This document shows, piece by piece, positions 11,600 to 21,010 of a DNA stretch of 64,000 bases. The DNA is from Adiantum capillus-veneris (Eukaryota; Streptophyta; Polypodiopsida; Polypodiales; Pteridaceae). The notes beneath the pieces were generated by a model that worked only from the letters and a program-made list of their open reading frames with translations, was not told the DNA's origin and did no database searches. Where the stretch lies: the NCBI GenBank assembly GCA_014529385.2, contig CM043957.1:83171881-83235880 (forward strand), read 5' to 3'. Position numbers and translations under genes: made by a program. The first letter of the stretch is position 1, and every line of letters begins with the position of its first letter.

Positions 11600-12290
11600 A
11601 TGTCTACTAGCAAAGACCGTGACATTTATGACATAAAGAAGTTTGATGGCACTAATTTTCAACTTTGGGAGAATCAGATGCAAGATGTGCTTGTCCAAAA
11701 GAAACAGAATTTGCCTATTATTTATGCGACACGGACTGAAGAGATGAATTTGACTCGGTTTCAGTGGGAGGAGCTTGATGAGCTATGCAGATATACTACT
11801 TGCTGAGTCAGTGTACTTTTCAGTGCTAGAATGTGAATCTGCCTATGCTTTATGGCAAAAGTTATGCAATACTTATGAAAAGGATACAGCAAGTAATAAG
11901 GTTTTCATGATGCAAAAACTGTTTAACCTTCGCATGAAGGAGTCAGCCAGTGTTGCGAGTCATATTAATGACTTTGATTCTCTATTTTCTCAGATTCGTG
12001 CACAACGGATCAATATTGATGATGAGATGAAAGTAATCTTCTTGCTTTGTTCGTTGCCACCCTCATTGGATATCTTTTGCACAGCTGTCAGTAACTTTTC
12101 TCCTAATGGTACCCTAGTGTACATTGATGTCACTGGTTCTCTTTTGTCGGAGAAAATTCACCGCAAGGCTATGGATAGCTCGCATCATGGCGAAGCTCAT
12201 TATGTGCAAAAGGATGAAAAACAGCGTAAAGGTCGTTCTTGGAACCGTGAATCCAAAAAAGAGGGCAATAGAGATGCTTCAAATGGTAGG
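11600..12290 (+). pseudogene. Copia-1 gag (5' part)
   Basis: The start ATG at 11600 begins a typical copia Gag (MSTSKDRDIYDIKKFDG). The frame shifts by one base near 11775 and continues as the UBN2-type Gag domain: LECESAYALWQKLCNTYEK, KVFMMQKLFNLRMKE, VASHINDFDSLFSQI and CSLPPSLDIF. It ends at SNGR, where the solo LTR is inserted at 12291. The reading continues at 23067 with RSKSPG and the zinc knuckle. Gag would coat the RNA in virus-like particles; this copy cannot because of the shift and the insertion. Confidence 0.85.
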
Positions 12291-12570
12291 TGTAATGGAA
12301 TTTGCCTATTCAATTTGAGAGTAGCGGAATTTAATGAGAGTACTTTCAAGAAATCATTTTGTGAGCATAGCGGGTTGACATAATTGAAGATAGCAACATA
12401 ATCATAGCAATTAGTTAACTTGGCATAGACAATACTTCTGCAAGAGAGAGAATTTAGAGAACATGACAACAGTTGAGGACTGGATTTATGTGGAGCCGGT
12501 CCCCCCTCCAATAGGCATTTGTATTATGATTTCTCCCATAAAGAGAGACTTGTTACAATACATTCTTTGT

Positions 12571-12820
12571 TGTGCGCTCCTTGCCGCACTGTCGAAGCAA
12601 GGGACTTGCCAATACACCGTATGCGAGCCACAAACGGCTCCAAGCACACAACAAGCCTAAACTAGCAAGCTCAAGAAAACAAAGGGTGTGTCACTCACCG
12701 CTCTACGCTCGCCTTCGTGGTGGATTCCTCGCCGCGATGAAGAAGAAGCTGCAGTCGTGCCGCGCTCAACCGCTTCGCCGCCGTCGTGCCTTCGTAATGC
12801 TCGATCGCACACACACTCTC

Positions 12821-12855
<35 letters not shown>

Positions 12856-13148
12856 AGGAGGTGAAGAAGAAGAAGATGGAGATGGAGCAAGAGCACTCTT
12901 CCATTGCACAAATGAGAGAATGAGTAAAAATTAGGTTTAGTTGGCTTTTATAGGAGCTCACCCCATTCACACTTGGGCGCCCATGCTTAACCAACTAATC
13001 CCTTGAATGTCCAAGTTAAAGTGCGCCTCTCATCGACGATCACTCTACCTTTCCCTATTGGACCGACAAGCCCGGTACCTGACTCTACCAAATACATAAT
13101 ACGCGTCCATCGTAGGTGATGGGTGTCCGTGTGCCGTGAGGGTTAACA
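12571..13148 (-). repeat. TRG-a 3' LTR
   Basis: This 578-bp repeat is nearly identical to 21123-21698; differences include a few bases and CT/CA microsatellite length at about 12815-12855. A TATA-like CCTATAAAAGCC on the minus strand lies at 12943-12954. Confidence 0.92.
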
Positions 13149-13160
13149 TGCCCCCCTTCC
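13149..13160 (-). promoter_or_regulatory. TRG-a polypurine tract
   Basis: On the minus strand AGGAAGGGGGGCA abuts the 3' LTR and would prime plus-strand DNA synthesis. TRG-b has the same tract at 59557-59569. Confidence 0.85.
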
Positions 13161-14778
13161 TGATGTAGATTCCGTCCTCGGAAGCTATTGAGTTGAAGCT
13201 GGTTCGTTGAGGTGGAAGAGCATTTGAGATGAATGTCCTTAGCCTTCTTCAGTCACTGCAAAATCAAACAACATTGGCACAGTAATTGCATTCTCTTAAA
13301 AAGCATATGCAGTTTTAGGTAGACACATTGATTGGTAAAAGAATTTCAAACAATTTGTTAGCAATGAACATTAAATTGCAATGTAATCAAATGCATAAAC
13401 AGATGTAAAGGTAGAAAATTAAACAAGTCTGGGGTCGCTAATTTGACGGTCGAAAAGCACTAGAGATCGAATATTAATACCATGGGTAAGCTTCTTAATT
13501 TTCTGTGGTCAATTAAGTTGTTTAATCGCGAGAGCCAAGTATTCATGTTCGAGGGCTGACTAGAGGCTATATCTAGAAGACTTTGTAGTTAAGCTACCAT
13601 AAAAGGAATTTCTCATGAAATCATCGCCTGACTGATTACTTTTTCTTTGACCCCCCAAAGTCTTTTCACACTGATTCAATTTTGATGTGTGTGCTTATTT
13701 TGTATGCCTTGGGTTTTTTGCTTTTCAAGGAAAAGCGCCCACACTGGGAACCTCTAGGGCTCTAGTACCATAGGCGATACATGTGAGTGAAGTACCAAAT
13801 CAAGCCAGGATTTCTCTTCCAGCTTAAAATTTTACATTGTGGCACTTTGATTTTTTGTTTGTTCATTTTCAGCATTTTAATTTTGTAACTTTGGGGGGTC
13901 ATATAACACTGTTACATTCCCCAGGCTCATCACATTAGTAAACTCCCTTTATAATACTTAAGCTAAAGGTCACTAGTGTTAAGCCCACTAGAAAGCCCTA
14001 GTACATTTCATACAATGCTGCCTAAATCGGATTAAGAACCTAAGTAACCATTGTTTATTAGGAAGGCATTCCCCATGGTATTAAGAGAAGATCTCTAACA
14101 CCTAACTTGGTCAAACTAGCTTAGTCGGACTGCTTGATTTTTACACCTAAACAAGTGATTATGACAAAACATTACATTGAATTAAATGTTTGATACTAAG
14201 CCAATGCGCTGAATATTATGCTACCAATCACAATCAAAGCAGACAAACATGGATGCAAAAAGATAAAGGCAATGCTAATGGACAAGAAACACCTGTTTGT
14301 GTCGATGGTCGCGCTTGATTTGAAGTGTGAACGAGAGAAAGGTTCCATGAACGTCCAAATCCTATCAATAGCAACACGCTCCTGTACACACTAGGAAACA
14401 AAAGGAATACCTCCAGGAGGCACATCAGTAAGAAAAGAGAACTTTGCTAATCACTCAACTCTAAAACAGAAACACTCCTATCGTACTAATCTTACTTACC
14501 CTCCATCACTCAAGTGATGAGGATCGAAGGTGTTTTATGGCATAGGTTTCTGTTTCACTGTACCAAATGTGACATGTGTAGGTCTGAGTCAATGTTTTGA
14601 CTTTTATTGTGCATACTCGTTTGCTAATTGCGCTTGCTCTTTTTTTTTTTTTTTTGTGAGTATAAAGCTTTATATGTACATTCCCTAAGATCGGTGATTG
14701 AGAGGTCAGGGAAAAAGGTTGAGAGGGAAACAAGTGAATGATGACTGTCAGCAAACACTCCCCCCTTCCTTGGGTAGA
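13161..14778 (-). other. TRG-a 3' non-coding region conserved with TRG-b
   Basis: About 1.6 kb between the stop codon of the polyprotein and the PPT is co-linear and highly similar to 59570-61240 of TRG-b. It contains many small indels and no long frame. A short minus-strand frame MCLLEVF... (14234-14425) has a counterpart at 60614-60844, but their 3' parts shift frame, which argues against coding. It holds an oligo(T) run at 14641-14656 and a hairpin-forming CCTTGGG/TTTTCAAGG at about 13708-13730. A cis-acting packaging or recombination role is possible. Confidence 0.6.
14757..14772 (-). other. Internal PPT-like tract 1 of TRG-a
   Basis: Minus strand CCAAGGAAGGGGGGAGTG lies directly after the polyprotein stop codon, 1.6 kb upstream of the real PPT. 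It resembles the AAGGGGGAGTG tracts that usually precede the 3' LTR in plant gypsy elements. TRG-b keeps it at about 61185-61199 with one change. Confidence 0.6.
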
Positions 14779-15888
14779 TCATACCATTTGAAATGAGCTT
14801 GTCACCCTTTGAAACCAATTATTCCAGTTGGTAATAGGTGAGGATTTTTGCCAGTAGTTTTCTATTACCCTAGGTGCCTCGTCAAGTTGCAAGGGTGGTA
14901 AGGTACTCTCCCAGGATTGAACTTGAAGTGGTTCATCAGGTGATTCTTGAACACTGGGAGGTGTGGATTCTTTTGTAGCTTCATTGAGGTCCATTACTAT
15001 AGATGGAGGCTGTGTAGAAGCTTTTACCTCTATGGATGTATTACATGAGGAGCTAGAAGCTTCATGGGACTCCCCCCTTCCTGAGCTAGGTGGAACAAAT
15101 CGTTCTTTCTTTGGTACCCAAACTAGCTCGGGGCATTTTGTGATTTTTTTCTTTCCACGATCATTGATTCGTTTTGGAGCTACGGGATTGGGCTCACTTG
15201 GGTCAGGTGATAGGTAAGAGCACAATCTACGTTTTGGCACCCAAATTTGATCATTTCCTTGATAGTAGCCTTGGGCTTCCAATAGTCGTTTAGGGATCCA
15301 TCGCAACATTTTCTTACTTTTCTTGGAGAGAGTGGTACGTTTCTTACAAGGCTTCTGCTTTTTAGCACTAGTTATGGTCACTAAAGAAGCTTTAGGGACC
15401 CACTTGTATGTTTTCTTTGTTACCTTAGGATGAGTCTTGTCGGAAGCGATATGCATTGCTTGTAGCATATTTAAGGGTATATGCATTTCATCCCCCTCAG
15501 GTGTTACCCAGGTCGTCCCCCTATTTCCCCAAGTGTCTATGGTTGATGCTAGGTGGACCCAGTCTACATTGTCTGATTCCGTCATCCCAGGTAGGATATC
15601 CATATAAGGAGAATCTTGGCCAATGTCTGTATCCTTCTTGCAAGTGTAACAATATTGTAGTGGGGCCGAGTGAACTGTGGTGTCAGAGCGATGATCAATA
15701 ATGGTTTTACTCCCTAAGAGGTGTACCTTACCAGTCACCAAATCCACTCTAAGGACAAAGTCTTGGAATTGCAAATAGACATGATTTTTAGACCAATCAT
15801 GAACCATTTGTGCTTCCCTCATGAATGGTCGTCCTAAAATCATTTCATATGACATAAGGTGTTTAGAGAAATCCATTACAATGAACGT
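14779..15888 (-). CDS. TRG-a polyprotein, 3' part: protease end and WVPK-repeat domain
   Basis: This frame continues the long gag-protease frame after one in-frame TGA (15889-15891); the first ATG is at 15876. It starts with the second half of the retropepsin fold (FIVMDFSKH, YEMILGRPFM, the usual hydrophobic-LG-x-P/D segment). It then carries a basic, low-complexity C-terminal region with four W(V/I)PK motifs: YKWVPKASL, RWIPKRLLEAQG, IWVPKRRL and LVWVPKKERF (coding bases 15100-15410). An acidic, Ser/Pro-rich tail ends at NWFQRVTSSFQMV. In TRG-b the same region is fused in frame to the protease. Function of the WVPK part is unknown; its lysine richness would suit nucleic-acid binding. Confidence 0.8.
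   Translation of the reverse strand, partial: TFIVMDFSKHLMSYEMILGRPFMREAQMVHDWSKNHVYLQFQDFVLRVDLVTGKVHLLGSKTIIDHRSDTTVHSAPLQYCYTCKKDTDIGQDSPYMDILPGMTESDNVDWVHLASTIDTWGNRGTTWVTPEGDEMHIPLNMLQAMHIASDKTHPKVTKKTYKWVPKASLVTITSAKKQKPCKKRTTLSKKSKKMLRWIPKRLLEAQGYYQGNDQIWVPKRRLCSYLSPDPSEPNPVAPKRINDRGKKKITKCPELVWVPKKERFVPPSSGRGESHEASSSSCNTSIEVKASTQPPSIVMDLNEATKESTPPSVQESPDEPLQVQSWESTLPPLQLDEAPRVIENYWQKSSPITNWNNWFQRVTSSFQMV
15067..15082 (-). other. Internal PPT-like tract 2 of TRG-a (within coding region)
   Basis: Minus strand CTCAGGAAGGGGGGAGTC matches the terminal PPT core AGGAAGGGGGG exactly. It lies within the coding sequence of the C-terminal tail. TRG-b has the identical tract at 61484-61500. Confidence 0.5.
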
Positions 15889-15891
15889 ATG
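15889..15891 (-). other. In-frame TGA splitting the TRG-a polyprotein
   Basis: Minus strand GTA TGA CAT separates LGHKV from HTFIVMDFS. TRG-b reads HKIRITFIVMDLS through the same place, with arginine where TRG-a has the stop. A CGA-to-TGA change at a methylated CpG is the simplest explanation; programmed readthrough is less likely. Confidence 0.75.
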
Positions 15892-18800
15892 TCATACCTT
15901 GTGTCCTAGAACTTTGATCTTAAGATCCTTGAGCATCCCCATAGGTTTGGCTATGGTACCATTTGCCATCTTTACCACAATGTTAGTAACACTAAGGCGG
16001 GGTTTTCCCATGGATTCCCAACAATCTTTTGTAACGATGCTAACTCCCGCACCACCATCAAGAATTCCCTTAATAGTTAATCCCTTGGTAGTGATGGGTA
16101 GGGTCGCATTAGACTCGTCGCCTTCAAAATACTGCCCTAATTCGTTAATGGGTACCTCAATCACAGACTCGTGTCCATCTAAGTCAAGTGATTGCACATG
16201 ATTTTCCTCATCAATCATAATCGAGTCAGGCCTATTTGGTTGCGCAAACTGCGATAATCCCGTTCGTAGCTCTCCGTTAAGGAATGCTCGAAGTGCAAGG
16301 AATAACTCAGGATCTCCATACAGCTTTGCTATGATCGTGGTTCGGACCTCAGAAGACATGAAGTCCACTAGTTTGGCAACATTCATTGGCGTTTTGCAGG
16401 GTGTAGGTCCTTGACTAGGAACTGGTGAGGATGGAATCTCATATTCCTCAATGGGATCAGGTATTCCTTCGTTAAACATCCTTTCCAACAAGAAGGGTGT
16501 ATGCTCACTTTCTGATGTCCCGTCCTCACTCCCTTCTTGGATGATACTAGATATGGCTAACGGTCTATGGTTCATGTGGGGTGGATGAACTTGCGTGGGA
16601 AACACTGTGTCATGAATTTTGACCTGCATGGGTTCTGGTTCTAGTTTCCTTTGAGTCTCCTCCACTAAACCTCTTAGATGTTTCACCTGCTTAATCTCGT
16701 CTACAGGGTTTGGGTACGTCCCAATCTTCTTTTTACGATTTTTCCCTTTTTGCCCCTGCGATTTATCTTGGGGGTCTTGGATTGGATTTGGAAACACTTG
16801 TGGTGTTTTCAGAGGCTCTTTATGGTTTTCTCTTATTCGGTTTTCATTTGGTTCCATGTTACGGTTTTCTTTGTCGGTCTTTCCCTTTGTGGTATTGGTT
16901 CTAGTCTCCATTGTCTCGACTGAATCTGAATCATCCTCGAGGTCATTCATATACACGGGGTCATCTCCTGTTCCTATGTTTGTTTTGGAACTTGGCTTTG
17001 AATTTTCCGTATTCTGTGACTTCTTTCTTCGTGTCTTCTTTTTCTTTGCTTGGATAACTGACGCGGTATCTCTCTCTTCGAGGATATGTCCTGGCCCTTG
17101 AAGCATGGACCGTGTAATCGCATAAGCAGGTGCGACGGGTGGTATTGGTGATGTCACACTAGCAATTTCGACCAAATTCAGGGGTGTGATTTTAGGCGCA
17201 TTTGGGTTATAGGGGCATTGGGCAATCAAGTGATCTATGCCACAACGATTACATGTGAGTATTGGCATTGCAGACGTGCTCCCTTGATTCACTTGCATCT
17301 GTGCAGCATTCTTTTGCAGCCTAATAGGGCACTCCGCTACTCGATGTGGTCCACCACACTCGTAGCATTGAAGAGGTGGCCTCCTAGCCTGGGTGTTGAT
17401 ATTTGGACCTCTGGATGCGAGAGCAGCAGCTTGATAAACCGGCTTGACTTGTCCCCAACAATCTTCCATGTAGTATATAGGACACTCTTCCAATGTATCA
17501 AGTCCGTAGGCAATACTAGTGTCTATTTCCTCCTCACAACCATCTGCATAAGCATTAGATGGCTCGCAACCCACTTGGTTCATAGGGGCGACTCTTGGAT
17601 GCGGGGGCTGCGGTCCTAGCACAGGAGGTGGTAACGGTGTAGCTTGTACAACATTTTGAGATCTAGGGACCATGTGTTGCGGTAGTTGCTCAACAGGTGG
17701 AGTAGGCATCAATACAGGAGCTCGAGGCGCATCCGTCCAGGCTACAGGTGGTCTATTTGCCATCATACGTTTGATCATTAAACAATCCTTAGCTTGGTGA
17801 CCATACCTACCACATGCGTTGCAAGTTCCATTAAATTTTACTCTAAACGTAGGGCACTCACTAGTGCTATGTGGACCTAAGCAAATGGAACACCATTGTT
17901 GCTCCCTTCTTGGATACATGTGACTATTTTGAGGGGGTCGATTATCCTTAAGAGACTCTTGGATTGCCTTGGTGAGGTCTGTCAAGAATGTCTCAAATAC
18001 CTTTGGCTCATTGGCAATGGGCTTTGCAGTCATGGGTTCATACTCAATGGCTTGTGAGCTAGTGGATCTCGTGTCAGTAGACACCCTCATGCCTGCTATC
18101 ATCAAGTTGTCCTCTAATTGGATTGCATTGGCAGTGACATCTTCCCAGGTTGTGATACCTCTAATCACTAGTCCATTATAGATTCCTTCATTCCTCAACC
18201 CTCGAATGAATCGATCAAGCAGTTGGTTATTGTTGAAGCGCTCATTTACAGGGCAACGAGAGTTTAAGTGCTTTAGACGACTAATGAAGTCCCTTACTGA
18301 CTCTCCTTCCTTACGTTCGGCCTTCTGTAGCTGAGATGCTACACCCCAAAGCACACCTTCTCGTATGTACTCCTTTAGAAACAACCTTCGAAGGGTAGGG
18401 TAGATTGTTTTCTCGTCCACCCTTAGGGTCCTATACCAATCTCCAGCCTTCCCACTTAATGTCAAGCTTAAGGCATTGCACTTATGTAGTTCGTTGCGTT
18501 CCCCTAAGGAATCACATACTTGTTCAAACACTTCAATGTGTTTCCTAGCATCTTCGTCCCCATTGAATTTTTGCGTGAGTTTGGCAATTTGTACTACCTT
18601 ACTTCTAGGCTCTCTATCAGATGCATGACGCATATTTTCCGCGATAGATCGACCTATGGTTTGAGCAAACGCTGCCAAGTCACCTATGTGAGGAGGTAGG
18701 GCCGGTGGAGGTACTCTTGGAATCATATGTGGGAGAGGAACGGGTACCGGTCTTGGCATATGTGTAGATGATGCAGGATATGGAACATAACTGGGCATAG

Positions 18801-20169
18801 GTCCACTCGGATAAGGGCTAGGGAGCGGCACTCGAGGAGCATAAGCAATTGGTACAATTGGAGGTGTGGGGGCCATGTGTGCATAAGGGGCTAGAGGCAC
18901 ATATGGTCGAGGCCCCATATTAGGTACTACAACACTAGGTAGTGGCACTGCGCTAACCGTAGATGTCATCGGTACATTCTCTGTCAGGCTTATCCCTGGA
19001 GTGAGCACTGGGTTTTCCTTAATAGAGGGTTGAGCCAAGTTAGGGAAGCTAAAGTTTTCGCTCGGAGGCTCAGATTGCATAGAGACCCCAGGTGAAATGA
19101 CGTAAGATGGGTCCATGGGGCTCATTAGAGGAGTCTCCATTTGTGATAGAGTAGGCTGTTGAGCCTTGCTCGTATCTAGAAATCTCATGGGGCCAGTTGA
19201 GAGTATATTTACCCCTCGGTTTTGCCTTTCTGATTGAATAATGCCATGGATAACATTACAGATCATTTTCTGTTGATCTTCGATGCTCGTGGCACTAGAG
19301 GTGGATTGTACAATCTCTATCCATCCTACATGGTAGGCGTGGCCAGAGTGTAGATCCGTCAACACCTCAGTGTGGAGGTCGTATGTCCAATGATCATTAA
19401 TGAACAATCCTTCTAGAGTCGACGTGTTAACGGTTTCTTGTGAGGTAGAAGCAATGTGGCTCCCCGTGGTTTTACTTGTCAGCAACGGTACTCTAGAGGG
19501 AACTTCTGAAGGAGGCAGCTCAACAAGGCCTTCTTGGTAAGAAGTTGGCAGGATATCCACATGGACACTCTTTGGGGGTGTGGGGTCCAAAGAGTGGAGG
19601 TCGTATGTCCAATGATCATTAATGAACAATCCTTCTAGAGTCGACGTGTTAACGGTTTCTTGTGAGGTAGAAGCAATGTGGCTCCCCGTGGTTTTACTTG
19701 TCAGCAACGGTACTCTAGAGGGAACTTCTGAAGGAGGCAGCTCAACAAGGCCTTCTTGGTAAGAAGTTGGCAGGATATCCACATGGACACTCTTTGGGGG
19801 TGTGGGGTCCACGTGCGATGTGAAAGGAGATTCCACTTCCCCACCCCCTTCGTGTGCTTCATTTGCATCAGGTTCCGAGCGAGTAGCTCTACCTAATGTT
19901 TCCATGAAACGGCTAAACATACTAGTACTAGGCTGTGGAGCTTCGGGAGGTGCATGGCCTTCTCTCTCAGTGTTTTGGGTAGGGTATGCTTCCATGATTT
20001 CTGAGTCGGAGGATGAATCACTAGCGGCTATTTTAGGGTCTTGGGTGGTGCTACCTTGTGTCCCCGCTGAGGGTCTAGAGCTTATCGTGGATGGGTAATG
20101 GGTGTCCGTATGAACAGAGGCACTCTCAATATGCTCGTGTTCTAGCACCCGCCCAGAGCGTAAGTGCAT
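15892..20169 (-). CDS. TRG-a polyprotein, main part: Gag and protease
   Basis: 1425 codons starting MHLRSGRVLEHEH. Residues 1-520 are a long Ser/Pro/Thr-rich, low-complexity N-terminal region with an exact 74-residue tandem duplication. A retrotransposon Gag core follows at about 525-700 (KFNGDEDARKHIEVFEQV, AGDWYRTL, LFLKEYIREG, RDFISRLKHLNSRCPV). CCHC-type knuckles follow: CSICLGPHSTSECP (~760), CNACGRYGHQAKDC (~782), CYECGGPHRVAECP (~940) and CNRCGIDHLIAQCP (~975). A basic/acidic linker leads to a retropepsin-like domain near 1370 with LDGGAGVSIVT in place of the usual D-S/T-G. The frame stops after LGHKV at a TGA that probably arose from CGA. It would make capsid, nucleocapsid and protease only. 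Confidence 0.9.
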   Translation of the reverse strand: MHLRSGRVLEHEHIESASVHTDTHYPSTISSRPSAGTQGSTTQDPKIAASDSSSDSEIMEAYPTQNTEREGHAPPEAPQPSTSMFSRFMETLGRATRSEPDANEAHEGGGEVESPFTSHVDPTPPKSVHVDILPTSYQEGLVELPPSEVPSRVPLLTSKTTGSHIASTSQETVNTSTLEGLFINDHWTYDLHSLDPTPPKSVHVDILPTSYQEGLVELPPSEVPSRVPLLTSKTTGSHIASTSQETVNTSTLEGLFINDHWTYDLHTEVLTDLHSGHAYHVGWIEIVQSTSSATSIEDQQKMICNVIHGIIQSERQNRGVNILSTGPMRFLDTSKAQQPTLSQMETPLMSPMDPSYVISPGVSMQSEPPSENFSFPNLAQPSIKENPVLTPGISLTENVPMTSTVSAVPLPSVVVPNMGPRPYVPLAPYAHMAPTPPIVPIAYAPRVPLPSPYPSGPMPSYVPYPASSTHMPRPVPVPLPHMIPRVPPPALPPHIGDLAAFAQTIGRSIAENMRHASDREPRSKVVQIAKLTQKFNGDEDARKHIEVFEQVCDSLGERNELHKCNALSLTLSGKAGDWYRTLRVDEKTIYPTLRRLFLKEYIREGVLWGVASQLQKAERKEGESVRDFISRLKHLNSRCPVNERFNNNQLLDRFIRGLRNEGIYNGLVIRGITTWEDVTANAIQLEDNLMIAGMRVSTDTRSTSSQAIEYEPMTAKPIANEPKVFETFLTDLTKAIQESLKDNRPPQNSHMYPRREQQWCSICLGPHSTSECPTFRVKFNGTCNACGRYGHQAKDCLMIKRMMANRPPVAWTDAPRAPVLMPTPPVEQLPQHMVPRSQNVVQATPLPPPVLGPQPPHPRVAPMNQVGCEPSNAYADGCEEEIDTSIAYGLDTLEECPIYYMEDCWGQVKPVYQAAALASRGPNINTQARRPPLQCYECGGPHRVAECPIRLQKNAAQMQVNQGSTSAMPILTCNRCGIDHLIAQCPYNPNAPKITPLNLVEIASVTSPIPPVAPAYAITRSMLQGPGHILEERDTASVIQAKKKKTRRKKSQNTENSKPSSKTNIGTGDDPVYMNDLEDDSDSVETMETRTNTTKGKTDKENRNMEPNENRIRENHKEPLKTPQVFPNPIQDPQDKSQGQKGKNRKKKIGTYPNPVDEIKQVKHLRGLVEETQRKLEPEPMQVKIHDTVFPTQVHPPHMNHRPLAISSIIQEGSEDGTSESEHTPFLLERMFNEGIPDPIEEYEIPSSPVPSQGPTPCKTPMNVAKLVDFMSSEVRTTIIAKLYGDPELFLALRAFLNGELRTGLSQFAQPNRPDSIMIDEENHVQSLDLDGHESVIEVPINELGQYFEGDESNATLPITTKGLTIKGILDGGAGVSIVTKDCWESMGKPRLSVTNIVVKMANGTIAKPMGMLKDLKIKVLGHKV
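19372..19815 (-). repeat. 222-bp in-frame tandem duplication in TRG-a gag
   Basis: Units 19372-19593 and 19594-19815 look identical base for base by eye and encode the 74 residues from DPTPPKSVHV to WTYDLHSL twice. Exact identity implies a very recent event or an assembly artefact. Confidence 0.9.
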
Positions 20170-20551
20170 GTGCTTCTGATACCCTAAGGTGTCAAAAAGC
20201 TGCTCTAGGAGGCCTTGTGACTAGTTTTTAGCGTGTTTTTTGTTTGTTTTTTTGCTAGATTTTTTAGAGCGTGTCGTGGAATGGGCCGTGTGATAGCTCA
20301 AAATGAGCGTATCGGTCAGAGGGTCGTGCCGTGCTTTACAGCCCTCCGTTTGGTCACTCTATGCCCTCGGAATCCCTAAAACTGTCAATTTCCAGTAGGG
20401 AACTAGGCCCAAACTAGAAAGTCTAAGGGTGCAAGTGGGAAGAGAAAGGAGGAGAGTGGAGGACTTGTCCCACATGCTCTCATTCTCTCTTGAGGGAGTA
20501 GGGTATATATATAAGAGTGAGTCTAGTATATATCATTAGACTGAGGACTGA

Positions 20552-20595
20552 GGCCTGGGCCTGGGCCTGGGCCTGGGCCTGGGCCTGGGCCTGGG
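20552..20595. repeat. (GGCCTG)n hexanucleotide repeat
   Basis: About seven perfect copies of the hexamer in the TRG-a leader, with no counterpart elsewhere in the window. Confidence 0.9.
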
Positions 20596-20769
20596 GAAAC
20601 GATCCCGATCTATCTTTTATACAAACCAACCCGTCCGTTTTAAGAGTCACGTTTTTTATTTTCGAAAAATATCGCCGCCCGCTCACTCGCGTTTTTAATT
20701 TTCGATTTTTTTTCTTTTTTTTTTCAAAATTATTTTTCTTTTTTTTTCAATTTTTTTTATTTTTTATTT

Positions 20770-21010
20770 TTGTTAATGCAGAAAATACAGAAATTGCAGA
20801 AATTGCAGAAAATTAAAAAAACGCAGAAATTGCAGAAAATGCAGAAAAAACGCAGAAATTGAAGAAAATTGAAAAAACGCAGAGATGCAGAAAATTGCAG
20901 AAATTGAAAACTCCGAACTTGAAAATGCAGAAATTGCAGAAATTGAAAAAACGCAGACAATAGCAGAAATTGAAACTTGACAGCAATTGCAGAAAACGCA
21001 AAAAACAGAA
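20770..21010. repeat. Irregular GCAGAAATT tandem repeat
   Basis: Units of 9-12 bp (GCAGAAATT, GCAGAAAATT, AAAACGCAGAAATT) follow each other with little other sequence; the stretch is purine-rich on the plus strand and pyrimidine-rich in the TRG-a transcript. Confidence 0.85.

Noticed and set aside
12572-12994. Frames of about 100-145 codons in the TRG LTRs (also 20977-21544 and 58999-59403)
   Set aside because: They lie in LTRs, run through CT/CA tracts and differ between LTR copies; no family motif.
16678-17101. Plus-strand frames rich in Phe/Leu within the TRG-a gag
   Set aside because: Shadow frames opposite the long minus-strand polyprotein, with no motif of their own.
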